Shown: piece by piece, positions 6,027 through 13,392 of the stretch | Numbering within the stretch: position 1 is the first letter of the stretch | Layout of the letters: each line of letters begins with the position of its first letter | Assembly: GCA_013151705.1 (NCBI GenBank) | Contig: JAADHT010000102.1 | Coordinates: forward strand, 1-15,718 | DNA: 15,718 nt | Source: Kiritimatiellota bacterium | GTDB lineage: Bacteria > Verrucomicrobiota > Lentisphaeria > Victivallales > JAADHT01 | Direction: 5' to 3' | Notes under the pieces: generated by a model | What the model saw: the letters and a program-made list of their open reading frames with translations, nothing else | Told to the model about the DNA's origin: nothing | The model's database searches: none | Translations under genes and position numbers: made by a program

Positions 6027-6190
6027 CTGGAGACTTGGCGATGGGAAGCAGTCCATTTTTTATTCACTACTTGTCCAACGGGGATTCGGGGGTCGCCGAC
6101 AAATTCATTTCGTGGTCAGGCCAATAAAAAAGGTTAGATTTAACAATCCTCGTGGTCTTAAGCGGCAATTATATTAAGGTGGAAGCGAAT
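6027..6190. other. Intergenic spacer before the response-regulator gene
   Basis: No gene or convincing terminator. The regulator's ribosome-binding site AAGGTGGA lies at 6177-6184. I see no clear sigma-70 or sigma-54 promoter. Confidence 0.4.
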
Positions 6191-7540
6191 ATGGGTGATC
6201 AAACGGAAAAACGGAAGGTTTTTGTCATAGACGACGAGCCGCGGCATAGAAAACTCTATTCCGAGGCGCTCGAGCGCATTGGCGTGGAGGTGATTCCTCT
6301 TGAATCGGCCGAAGAGGCTCTCAAGTGTCTGGATTCCGTTGTTCCGGACATGGTGATCAGCGACGTGCGCATGCCCGGAAAAGACGGATTGACGCTTCTC
6401 GAGGAGATCCGCGAACGTTTTCCGGACATGCCGTTTCTGCTAGTTACAGCGTTTCCCGAAGTCCGGGAGGCGGTCAGCGCGTTGAAAATGGGAGCGGTGG
6501 ACTACTTGGAGAAACCAGTTGATCTGGACGAGTTGACGGCCGCTGTGAACGACGTGCTGCACGTTACCGACAGAATCGAAGACTCGCTAGACGTGCCCAA
6601 AGCGCTTCTGGACGGAGTGATAGCGGAAAGCGAATCGATGAGATTGATACTTCGAGACGCGTACAGGGTGGCGTTGAGCGACGCCACCGTTTTGATAACC
6701 GGGGAGAGCGGCACCGGGAAAGAGGTTTTGGCCAGTTTCATACACAAGGCCAGCGAACGGCAAGGAAAACCGTTCATAGCCTTGAATTGCGCGGCGATTC
6801 CCGCGAACATATTGGCCAGCGAGCTTTTCGGTCATCGCAAAGGAGCGTTCACAGGAGCTACAGCCAATAGAAAGGGCATTTTCCGCGAAGCCGACAGCGG
6901 CACGCTTTTTTTGGACGAGATCGGCGATATGCCGATCGAGCTGCAACCGTCCATTCTCAGGGCGATAGAAAAAGGACTGGTTTCACCGGTCGGCAGCGAT
7001 TCTGAGGTTTCAGTTGATTTCCGCCTCATAGCCGCCACAAACGCCGACCTTGACGAATCAGTCCGCTCGGGAAAATTCAGGGACGATCTCTACTATCGTT
7101 TGAACGTGATATCGTTTCATATGCCTCCACTCCGCGAAAGACGCTGCGAGATTATGCCGCTGGCGCGTTTTTTCCTGTCGCGGAGGCAACGGGGGGATTC
7201 GCGATTTTCGCGGGCGGCCATGGAGTTGATGATGGGGTACGATTGGCCGGGCAACGCCCGTGAGCTGGCCAACGCCGTGGAGAGAGCGTCGATAATATCG
7301 AACACGGACATAATTCTTCCCGAGCATCTGCCGCCGGTTGTCGCCGCCGGTTCCGCCCGAAGCTTGTCGTCGGTGGCGGACGGCGGCTCAGGCGAAGTGA
7401 AGACGATGGATCAAGTCGAGCGCGAGGCGATCGAGGCGGCGTTGCGTGAATTCGACGGTAACCGCACCAAGGCGGCCGTGACTTTGGGCATAAGCAGACG
7501 GACGCTCATCTACAAGATAAAACAATACGGTCTGCGATGA
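6191..7540 (+). CDS. NtrC-family sigma-54-dependent response regulator
   Basis: 449 residues in the classic three-domain order. Receiver (about 8-122): acidic pair D14/D15, phospho-acceptor D58 in VISDVRMPG, and K108 in YLEKP. AAA+ domain (about 142-380): Walker A GESGTGKE (171-178), sigma-54-contact loop GAFTGA (218-223), Walker B GTLFLDEIGD (237-246), and DWPGNARELANAVE (351-364). Fis-type helix-turn-helix (about 410-449): DGNRTKAAVTLGISRRTLIYKI. The GAFTGA loop is intact, so it should activate sigma-54 polymerase by ATP hydrolysis. Start ATG at 6191 is preceded by AAGGTGGA; an upstream in-frame start at 6152 lacks support. No histidine kinase is in the window. The stop overlaps the HAD gene start (ATGA). 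The binding lipoprotein upstream is a possible target. Confidence 0.93.
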   Translation: MGDQTEKRKVFVIDDEPRHRKLYSEALERIGVEVIPLESAEEALKCLDSVVPDMVISDVRMPGKDGLTLLEEIRERFPDMPFLLVTAFPEVREAVSALKMGAVDYLEKPVDLDELTAAVNDVLHVTDRIEDSLDVPKALLDGVIAESESMRLILRDAYRVALSDATVLITGESGTGKEVLASFIHKASERQGKPFIALNCAAIPANILASELFGHRKGAFTGATANRKGIFREADSGTLFLDEIGDMPIELQPSILRAIEKGLVSPVGSDSEVSVDFRLIAATNADLDESVRSGKFRDDLYYRLNVISFHMPPLRERRCEIMPLARFFLSRRQRGDSRFSRAAMELMMGYDWPGNARELANAVERASIISNTDIILPEHLPPVVAAGSARSLSSVADGGSGEVKTMDQVEREAIEAALREFDGNRTKAAVTLGISRRTLIYKIKQYGLR

Positions 7541-8112
7541 GATACGAGTTGATTATTTTCGATATGGACGGCACTTTGACCGTTCCAGCGTTGGATTTCG
7601 CCGCACTGCGCGATGAGTTGGGAATACAGACAGGCGACATTCTTCTGGAGCTTGAGAGATGTTCGGAGGAAAGGCGTTTCAAAGCTTTGGAAGTGATCAA
7701 ACGGCACGAGTCCGCGGCGGCCTCGGCGGCCGAGCCTCAGAAAGGTTGCGTCGAGTTCTTGAAAAAGCTGTGTCGGGCCGAATGCAAAACGGCTATTCTG
7801 ACGCGGAACTCGCGCGAAAGCGTGGACTCGCTTCTAGCGAAACTCGCGGTTCCATTCGATTCCATCCTGACTCGGGAGCATCCGCATGTGAAACCATCTC
7901 CTATGCCGGTTCTGCACATATTGGATGAATTGGAAGTGGCCCCCTCGTCGGCGTTGGTGGTCGGGGACTACATTCATGATCTGGAGTCTGGAAAAGCGGC
8001 GGGAACGGAGACATGTTTTTTCCGAAATCCCGAAGCGGTCTCTTTCGCGGAATTCGCGGATTTCACCGTCTCGTCGTATGCGGAATTGGACGGAATTGTG
8101 TTTGGAAAATGA
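7537..8112 (+). CDS. HAD-superfamily phosphatase (phosphoglycolate phosphatase-like)
   Basis: 191-residue hydrolase of the haloacid dehalogenase superfamily, subfamily I with a helical cap. Motif I FDMDGT (8-13; nucleophile D9, acid/base D11), motif II Thr89 in LTRNS, motif III Lys119 in HVKPSP, motif IV GDYIHDLESGKAAG (143-156; D144, D148). Substrate cannot be read from the sequence; phosphoglycolate or another small phosphomonoester is typical. The ATG at 7537 overlaps the regulator's TGA as ATGA, so the two are probably translationally coupled and the activity may be linked to the same signalling unit. It is the last gene of the plus-strand group, convergent with rplS. Confidence 0.88.
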   Translation: MRYELIIFDMDGTLTVPALDFAALRDELGIQTGDILLELERCSEERRFKALEVIKRHESAAASAAEPQKGCVEFLKKLCRAECKTAILTRNSRESVDSLLAKLAVPFDSILTREHPHVKPSPMPVLHILDELEVAPSSALVVGDYIHDLESGKAAGTETCFFRNPEAVSFAEFADFTVSSYAELDGIVFGK

Positions 8113-8345
8113 GCGAGCTTGAAATGTTTGGAGCATTTGCGGAGGAAGCAATCCAAGGGGGCGCTTCCGCACCGGTTCGAATGCCGTTCTCCGGCAAAAC
8201 CGGCGCTAACCCGATAGATGATTTTCACCGCGGCGCCAGCGCGAATCGATCAGCCCGGCATCAGGCGACAGCGTTGGTTTCGCCAAAAACCCCCTCTGGA
8301 CGAGGATGGTTTGTATTCAGATTTCAACCGCGTTTTCCCGCTTTT
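8113..8345. other. Convergent intergenic region, HAD gene to rplS
   Basis: No RNA gene or terminator can be supported. There is an imperfect dyad, GCGG-AGG-AAGC (8139-8149) against GCTTCCGC (8163-8170). An open frame starts with an ATG overlapping the HAD stop (8109) and runs to 8402 but ends antisense inside rplS and has no recognisable features. Confidence 0.4.
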
Positions 8346-8687
8346 TTATCTCTGTTCTTTAACGCGGGCGGCTTTGCCGACGCGGTCTCTGATGTAGTAT
8401 AATTTGGCGCGTCGCACTTTCCCTTTGCGCTCGACTTCGATTTTAGCGACTCTGGGCGAGTGGATGGGGAATACCCTCTCCATTCCATTGCCGAAAGCGA
8501 CGCGGCGCACGGTGAACGTCTCCTGTATTCCGAGACCGCTTCTAGCGATGACGATGCCTTTGAACGCCTGTATGCGCTCGGTCTCGCCCTCGATGATTTT
8601 CGTATGCACAGTAACAGTGTCCCCTATATTGAACTCGGGAATATCGCCACACTGTTCCGAATTGATTTTATCCATGATGTTCGCCAT
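8346..8687 (-). CDS. rplS: 50S ribosomal protein L19
   Basis: 113-residue large-subunit protein at the 30S-50S interface. Typical segments are visible: 'FNIGDTVTVHTKIIEGETER' (about 20-39), 'QAFKGIVIARSGLGIQETFTVRRV' (about 41-64), 'GNGMERVFPIHSPRVAKIEV' (about 67-86) and 'VRRAKLYYIRDRVGKAARVKE' at the C-terminus. ATG at 8687 is the start, with AAGGAG and seven bases of spacing; the TTG two codons upstream lies closer to it. It is the last gene of the rpsP-khpA-trmD-rplS group. A gap of about 180 bases separates it from trmD, so it may also have its own promoter. Confidence 0.96.
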   Translation of the reverse strand: MANIMDKINSEQCGDIPEFNIGDTVTVHTKIIEGETERIQAFKGIVIARSGLGIQETFTVRRVAFGNGMERVFPIHSPRVAKIEVERKGKVRRAKLYYIRDRVGKAARVKEQR

Positions 8688-8869
8688 TTTCAATCTCCTT
8701 GTTTAAATGAACTTAACCGGCTGTCGCCGGGAATCCAGTCAAGATTAGCCACTAATGCACTAATGGAAAAGAACAAATTCCTATACCATCAAGTTAAATC
8801 CATCGCCATTAATTTGTCGCCGTAAACGCCTCTTCGCGGCGAAATTCCATTCCCCGCGCTCACATTCAA

Positions 8870-9559
8870 TCAACCGCGCCCGCGGTCGGCAGGAAGATCC
8901 GGTCTGCGCTCCGCCGTTCTTCGTTTCGCGGTTTCCAAGCGCCATTTGGCGATCTCTCCGTGATTTCCCGACAGCAAAACGTCGGGCACTTTCATTCCAT
9001 TGTATAGTTCCGGCCTGGTGTATTGCGGATACTCCAGCAACGTCGAATCCGAAAAAGACTCCTCATCGACCGATGTTTCCGAACCCAGAACGCCTGGAAG
9101 CAATCTGGTCACCGCGTCCACAAGCACCATGGCGGGCAGATTGCCGCTGGTCAACACGTAGTCTCCTATCGAAACCTCCATATCGACCAATGATTCCCGG
9201 ATTCTTTCATCCACGCCCTCGTAATGACCGCAGATGATCACCAAGTGTTTTTCATTGGAGAGAACGCCAGCCATTTCCTGATTGAAAACCCGTCCTTGCG
9301 GGGTCATCAACAGTATTTTCGAATTTTTGGAGCTCAAGGCCTCCACCGCTTTGAAAACAGGTTCGGCCATCAACAACATTCCCGGTCCGCCACCGTACGG
9401 CTTGTCGTCGACCTGGCGGCGTTTGCCTTCCGCGAAAAGCCGCAGATCAACGGTGTTCACACACAAACTCCCATTGTCGATCGCTCTCGCGACGATGCTC
9501 TCGGAGAATGGTCCGAAGAAAATATCTGGGAACAGGGTTATTATATCGACTTTCAGCAA
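8870..9559 (-). CDS. trmD: tRNA (guanine-N1-)-methyltransferase
   Basis: Methylates G37 of tRNAs with S-adenosylmethionine, preventing frameshifts; cytosolic dimer with a SPOUT trefoil knot. 229 residues. Motifs: KPYGGGPGM (53-61), CGHYEGVDERI (110-120), 'EVSIGDYVLTSGNLPAMVL' (128-146; knot and AdoMet loop), DAVTRLLPGVLG (148-159) and the 'SFSDSTLLEYPQYTRP' segment (168-183) with the likely catalytic Asp171. The start is unusual: no ATG or GTG fits. Candidates are TTG at 9559 or the following CTG; homologues begin at the equivalent of 'LKVDIITLFP'. It starts one base after the KH gene's stop, so translation is probably coupled. The gene normally preceding it, rimM, is absent. Confidence 0.95.
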   Translation of the reverse strand: MLKVDIITLFPDIFFGPFSESIVARAIDNGSLCVNTVDLRLFAEGKRRQVDDKPYGGGPGMLLMAEPVFKAVEALSSKNSKILLMTPQGRVFNQEMAGVLSNEKHLVIICGHYEGVDERIRESLVDMEVSIGDYVLTSGNLPAMVLVDAVTRLLPGVLGSETSVDEESFSDSTLLEYPQYTRPELYNGMKVPDVLLSGNHGEIAKWRLETAKRRTAERRPDLPADRGRG

Positions 9560-9560
9560 G

Positions 9561-9872
9561 TCAGTCCAAGACCTCCACCGTGTAGTTCAATTCGAAGCGC
9601 CTGCCGGCTCCATTGACCAAAGCGCGTATAGCCGATATCGTCTTGCCGTTTTTTCCGATGATTTTACCAATGTCCTCTTTGGCGCAACGAACTTGAATCA
9701 CTTTTTGGCGTTCATTCTCGCCAAGCGCGATGCAGACTTGCTCCGGACTGTCCACGAGGGCTCTGACGACGTAATCGACAAAATGCTCCAAGTCTTTCTT
9801 ACCGTCCGACGACGCGGGTTGCGGTTCAACGGCGTCATCGCCTTTCAAAAAACCTAATATTTTTTTTATCAC
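9561..9872 (-). CDS. khpA: KH-domain RNA-binding protein (KhpA/YlqC family)
   Basis: 103 residues, slightly longer than the usual 75-80 because of an N-terminal extension. A single KH module spans about 28-100, with the GKIIGKNGKT nucleic-acid loop (69-78; GxxG at 73-76) followed by helix ISAIRALVNGAG. Family members bind RNA widely and help control cell-wall synthesis or division in Firmicutes (established for KhpA/KhpB). Start is GTG at 9872 with GAGG about nine bases upstream. Position between rpsP and trmD is the classical location of this gene. Spacing is 11 bases after rpsP and one base before trmD, indicating an operon. Confidence 0.92.
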   Translation of the reverse strand: MIKKILGFLKGDDAVEPQPASSDGKKDLEHFVDYVVRALVDSPEQVCIALGENERQKVIQVRCAKEDIGKIIGKNGKTISAIRALVNGAGRRFELNYTVEVLD

Positions 9873-9883
9873 TTATATGACCT

Positions 9884-10432
9884 CTACTCTTTTTTTTCGT
9901 CGGCCTTCGCGTCGGACGGCTCATCTTTTTTAGGCTCTTCAGCCTGTTCCTCCGTAGCGTCGGCGTCCTTGTTCTGTTTTCCTTCGGCCTTTTTTTCAGC
10001 TGATTCGGTTTCTTCCACGGCGGCGGACTCTTCTTTTTTCGCTTGATCCGCATCGGCTTTCGCTTTCGCGTCCGCCTCTTTCTTGGCTTGCGCCTCGGCG
10101 GCCTTCTTTTCCGCCAACGCCTTGGCTTCGGCATCCGCCTTCGCCTTCGTCTCGGCCTCGGCTTTAACCTTGGCATCCGCTTTTTTCTTTTCCTGCGCTT
10201 TGGGATCGCGGACGCGTCTCGCGATATCCGCGGCCGTATCGCTGGGTTGAGCTCCGACTCCGACCCAATGATCGTATCTCTCCAAATTCAATCTTTCCTC
10301 GTCATGGCGCGGATCGTAAAATCCGATTTCCTCAATGGTTTTGCCGTCACGCGACGAGCGGGCGTCCACGACAACCACTCTGAAGCAGGAGAGATTCCTC
10401 GTGCCTGTTCTTTTCAAACGTATTCTTACCAT
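9884..10432 (-). CDS. rpsP: 30S ribosomal protein S16 with long charged C-terminal tail
   Basis: Small-subunit protein that stabilises assembly of the 30S body. The S16 fold spans residues 1 to about 78: MVRIRLKRTGTR, 'FRVVVVDARSSRDGKTIEEIG', FYDPRH, 'RYDHWVGVGAQPSDTAADI'. Residues from about 79 to 182 are a low-complexity tail of Ala, Lys, Glu, Asp and Gln, first Lys/Ala-rich (repeated KADA/AEAK units) then acidic. The usual S16 length is 80-95, so the protein is about doubled. The tail probably forms a long helix or is disordered. ATG at 10432 is preceded by AAGGAAAA; the TTG three bases earlier is less likely. First gene of the rpsP-khpA-trmD-rplS operon. Confidence 0.95.
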   Translation of the reverse strand: MVRIRLKRTGTRNLSCFRVVVVDARSSRDGKTIEEIGFYDPRHDEERLNLERYDHWVGVGAQPSDTAADIARRVRDPKAQEKKKADAKVKAEAETKAKADAEAKALAEKKAAEAQAKKEADAKAKADADQAKKEESAAVEETESAEKKAEGKQNKDADATEEQAEEPKKDEPSDAKADEKKE

Positions 10433-10435
10433 CAA

Positions 10436-10668
10436 ACTTTTCCTTTTGTTTTAGCGCGGGGCGCGGGCGCGCTCCGTAGTGCATCACAGTCATAGTCCGT
10501 TTTTCGTTCCACCGACATCTGGACGCGATCGTTTCAAGTAAGGATCGGAAGTAATGACTCTTCCGTTTGTCGCCACGACGCGCCAAAGCGTTCTCGAACG
10601 CCTCTTCGAACCGGAATCCGAATCGAGGGAGCGTAAAGTATAGCGTTTTTCAAGAATTTCAAAGTGTT
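10436..10668. other. Upstream region of the rpsP operon
   Basis: Lies between the end of uxs and rpsP, both minus strand. A good -10 box, TATACT, occurs on the minus strand at 10637-10642, with TTGAAA only 14 bases upstream, so the promoter is plausible but off-spaced. It would give a leader of about 200 bases. Overlapping short frames here are not recognisable proteins. Confidence 0.35.
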
Positions 10669-11613
10669 TCACGAGAAAATTGAAGAGAAATATGCGATTG
10701 TGCGTTTCAATCCCTCGTTCAAATCGATTTCCGGGCTCCATCCGAGTGTGTTTTCAGCCTTCGTTATGTTCGGGCGGCGCCTCGTCGGATCATCCGCCGG
10801 AAGCTCGCGGTGGATTATCTTGGATTCGGATCCCGTAATCTCCAGGATTTTCTCGGCCAGCTCCAGGATGGTGAACTCGCCCGGATTTCCCAAGTTGATG
10901 GGCCCGGTCACCTCTTCGGGGGTGTTCATCATCTTGACGAATCCCTCCACCAAGTCGTCTACGTAGCAGAAGCTTCTCGTCTGGGAACCGTCGCCATAGA
11001 TCGTTATGTCATCGTCCTTCAGAGCCTGAACTATGAAATTGCTGACAACGCGGCCGTCGTTCGCCTGCATTCTCGGACCATACGTGTTGAATATTCGCGC
11101 GACCTTGATCGACACGCCCAACTGCCTGTGGTAATCGAAGAACAACGTTTCGGCGCAGCGCTTGCCCTCGTCATAGCAACTTCTGGTGCCTATGGGGTTG
11201 ACGTTTCCCCAGTACTCCTCAATTTGAGGGTGAACGGTGGGATTCCCGTACACTTCGGACGTGGAGGCTTGAAATATCGGGATGTTGAGTCTTTTGGCGA
11301 TCCCCAGCAGGTTTATGGCTCCCATCACGCTGGTTTTCGTCGTTTGAATCGGATCGTGCTGATAGTGGACGGGCGAAGCTGGGCATGCCAGATTATATAT
11401 GGCGTCCACTTCGACGTAGAGGGGCCAGGTTATGTCATGGCGTATTAATTCGAAGCCCGGATTCGACAGCAAATGTCTTATGTTTTCTTTCGAGCCGGTG
11501 AAAAAATTGTCAAGGCAGATCACATCGTGGCCGTCGGCTAAAAGACGTTCGCAAAGATGGGAGCCGAGGAATCCGCCTCCACCCGCGACCAGAATCGTTT
11601 GTTTGTTTGGCAT
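10669..11613 (-). CDS. uxs: UDP-glucuronate decarboxylase (UDP-xylose synthase)
   Basis: Converts UDP-glucuronate to UDP-xylose with bound NAD; SDR superfamily, cytosolic. 314 residues, the usual length of bacterial forms. NAD-binding GGGGFLGSHL (11-20), NLACPASPVHYQHDP (74-88), catalytic T118/S119/E120 in ASTSEVYG, and Y147xxxK151 in CYDEGKR. Later RIFNTYGPRM, DGSQTRSFCYVDDLVEG and the arginine-rich DDPTRRRPN segment are typical of this subgroup of extended SDRs. ATG at 11613 is the start, with GGAG six bases upstream; 28 further open codons upstream are not conserved-looking. The product feeds capsule, LPS or exopolysaccharide. No glycosyltransferase gene is in the window. Confidence 0.92.
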   Translation of the reverse strand: MPNKQTILVAGGGGFLGSHLCERLLADGHDVICLDNFFTGSKENIRHLLSNPGFELIRHDITWPLYVEVDAIYNLACPASPVHYQHDPIQTTKTSVMGAINLLGIAKRLNIPIFQASTSEVYGNPTVHPQIEEYWGNVNPIGTRSCYDEGKRCAETLFFDYHRQLGVSIKVARIFNTYGPRMQANDGRVVSNFIVQALKDDDITIYGDGSQTRSFCYVDDLVEGFVKMMNTPEEVTGPINLGNPGEFTILELAEKILEITGSESKIIHRELPADDPTRRRPNITKAENTLGWSPEIDLNEGLKRTIAYFSSIFS

Positions 11614-12042
11614 GTCAATCTCCAAATTATCCAATTGTTGGTTGTCCAGGCATTGTTTGAACCGAGCTTCTAACTGTTTTCCGAAGCGCATTGTCAATCA
11701 TGCGCGGGATAGAGCGTTCTCGCCGCGCCGCGTTCCACGACACCCGCTCATTTCCGCAATCAAGTTGGCTGGAACGCTTCGCGATAACGAAACTAGCACT
11801 GCAACCGCTCCATTTCAAGCATTGCGTACAGGTTTGCGACACTCGCGGTCGCGCCCCGTCAGCCCCCGTTGCATTTGTTTACAGAGCATGGTATAGTACA
11901 GTTTTGGTTCTGGTGGATATGCGGAATGGGAATTGATGGTATCCGTTAAAGTTGGAGCACTGCCGACCTTGCATCGGTGATGGGCCGGACTTCCAATCCT
12001 AACGGTCGCATTTGATGGAAGTGCGGAAATCGCGGAGATATG
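11614..12042. other. Divergent intergenic region, uxs to mnmA
   Basis: About 430 bases between divergent genes. No gene is supported. A TTGACA -35 box for uxs is possible on the minus strand at 11692-11697, but no good -10 follows. The mnmA promoter is at 11869-11897. Short frames on both strands look like chance. Confidence 0.4.
11869..11897 (+). promoter_or_regulatory. Probable mnmA promoter
   Basis: TTGCAT (11869-11874), 17-base spacer, TATAGT (11892-11897). The -10 matches five of six consensus bases; the -35 is weak. It would give a leader of about 140 bases before mnmA, with no obvious riboswitch. Confidence 0.4.
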
Positions 12043-13140
12043 ATGAGCTCGAAAAAAGATGTGAAATTGAAGATAGCGGTGGGCGTCAGCGGGGGGGTCG
12101 ACTCCGCCGTAGCGGCTTTGCTGTCGAAGGAGGCCGGGCATGAGGTTGTCGGTGTCACTATGCGTACTTGGGACGATGAGTATCTCGCGACGCGAGGCGA
12201 TTTGAAAGGCGGAGCGTGCTTCATTCCCGACGGCGGAGCGAGACTGCGCGACGCCGCGAAGGTGTGCGGGCATTTGGGAATCCCGCTGACCGAGGTTGAC
12301 TGCGCTACTACTTTCACCAACGAGATTCTGAAGAATTTCAATGACGAGTATATGGCTGGAAGAACTCCGAATCCCTGCGTGATATGTAATCGATTCGTCA
12401 AATTCGGGGCGTTTCCACAGTTGGCGGCCGCGGCCGGAGTGGAATTTGACGTGTTCGCGACCGGCCATTACTGCCGCGTCGAATACGACGAGGTCGCCAA
12501 GGGCCCGGTTTTGAAAAAGGGATTGGACGCCTTCAAGGATCAATCATATTTTCTTTATCGTCTGGTTCGCGAGCAATTGAGGAGAATACGTTTTCCGCTT
12601 GGAAATCTCACGAAAAAGGAAGTCCGAAAAATAGCGATGGACGCCAATATTCCTGTACATTCAAAAAAAGAGAGCCAAGATTTCTACAACGGTCATTACG
12701 GGGATCTGCTCGACTCGGGGGATCGTCCTAAAACTGGGCGCTTCATCAATCCTGACGGCGAGACGATAGGCGAGCACAAGGGGTTCTGGAACTACACCAT
12801 CGGACAACGCAAAGGACTTGGAGTCGCGCACACGGCACCTTTGTACGTGGCGGAACTGCGACCCAAGACGAACGAGGTGGTTTTGGCCGAAAGGGAGGCT
12901 CTGCTGTCGAAAACTCTGACGGCGGACTCTCTCAACTTTTTCTTCGATGATCTGCCCGAGAGAGCGGAGGCGAAGATACGGTCTTCGCCGGAGACGAAAA
13001 ACTGTTCAGTGGAATTGATGGCCGGCGGATCGGAACTGCTGGTCGAATTCGACGAGCCCTGTTTCGCCGTCACTCCGGGCCAGTCCGTCGTGCTGTACGA
13101 TGGCGACACCGTTCTGGGCGGAGGAATAATATCGGGATAA
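12043..13140 (+). CDS. mnmA: tRNA-specific 2-thiouridylase MnmA (atypical active site)
   Basis: Adenylates and thiolates U34 of Lys, Glu and Gln tRNAs. 365 residues, the usual length. PP-loop SGGVDS (16-21), GACF (57-60), 'TPNPCVICNRFVKFG' (108-122), ATGHY (139-143), DQSYFLY (166-172), 'FWNYTIGQRKGLG' (248-260) and a C-terminal beta domain ending in GQSVVLYDGDTVLGGG. The first catalytic Cys equivalent (E. coli Cys102) is C115, with C112 making a CxxC. The second (E. coli Cys199, in S-x-x-I-C-F) is replaced: here the segment is ESQDFYNG (210-217), Tyr215 in the Cys position. ATG at 12043 is chosen because GGAG is five bases upstream; ATG at 12040 leaves only two. Sulfur may come from NifS nearby. 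Confidence 0.92.
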   Translation: MSSKKDVKLKIAVGVSGGVDSAVAALLSKEAGHEVVGVTMRTWDDEYLATRGDLKGGACFIPDGGARLRDAAKVCGHLGIPLTEVDCATTFTNEILKNFNDEYMAGRTPNPCVICNRFVKFGAFPQLAAAAGVEFDVFATGHYCRVEYDEVAKGPVLKKGLDAFKDQSYFLYRLVREQLRRIRFPLGNLTKKEVRKIAMDANIPVHSKKESQDFYNGHYGDLLDSGDRPKTGRFINPDGETIGEHKGFWNYTIGQRKGLGVAHTAPLYVAELRPKTNEVVLAEREALLSKTLTADSLNFFFDDLPERAEAKIRSSPETKNCSVELMAGGSELLVEFDEPCFAVTPGQSVVLYDGDTVLGGGIISG

Positions 13141-13242
13141 TGGAGTGAGGGCACCGCACGCCGCTTTGAAAAATCCACCTACCGCTCATAATGGGATGCC
13201 GCGCGGTTCCTCCTTCGCTCTACGAGCTATGGAGGACAAGCT

Positions 13243-13265
13243 GTTCAGACTTTTGCAATTGGCTC
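13243..13265 (+). repeat. IS-end-like repeat, copy 3 (partial)
   Basis: 23 bases, GTTCAGACTTTTGCAA followed by TTGGCTC, the reverse complement of the first 23 bases of copy 2 and differing from copy 1 at one base. The outer CGACCGT part is replaced by unrelated sequence. Orientation is opposite to copies 1 and 2, and it is about 8.3 kb away. Confidence 0.65.
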
Positions 13266-13268
13266 GTT

Positions 13269-13290
13269 AGACCCTGTTCGAATAGGGTCT
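13269..13290. terminator. Hairpin between convergent mnmA and nifS
   Basis: AGACCCT (13269-13275) pairs with AGGGTCT (13284-13290), and the loop GTTCGAAT contains the palindrome TTCGAA, so nearly all 22 bases can pair. No T-run follows on either strand. It may act as a bidirectional transcription barrier between convergent genes, or be part of the repeat mosaic. Confidence 0.4.
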
Positions 13291-13392
13291 CGTTAAGCTT
13301 TGGATTTCTATCAACCTTGCCTGCCGTGAGCTTGCCGAAGGGTGTCGGTGGAGAGTCGACAATCCAAGCTCAACGGCCTTCGGAGAGCAGCT

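Noticed and set aside
8139..8200. tRNA-like or SRP-RNA-like look (TTCGAAT loop, GGAAGCA..CCAAGG)
   Set aside because: Only about 60 bases fit between possible acceptor halves, the T-stem mispairs, and no anticodon arm can form. The SRP tetraloop and asymmetric loop are not in the right order.
8109..8402. Open frame coupled by ATGA to the HAD gene stop
   Set aside because: It reads into rplS on the opposite strand, has Gly/Ala/Ser-rich content with no recognisable motif, and no independent ribosome-binding site.
9129..9145. Sigma-54-like TGGC-N7-TTGC match on the plus strand
   Set aside because: It lies inside trmD on the opposite strand with no downstream plus-strand gene; taken as chance.
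9835..10176. Highly basic Arg/Lys/Pro-rich open frame overlapping rpsP
   Set aside because: It is the shifted reading of the low-complexity Ala/Lys/Glu tail of S16; the S16 frame explains the sequence fully.
10347..10741. Two overlapping frames upstream of rpsP
   Set aside because: They run into rpsP or uxs in other frames and show no domain, ribosome-binding site or consistent coding character.
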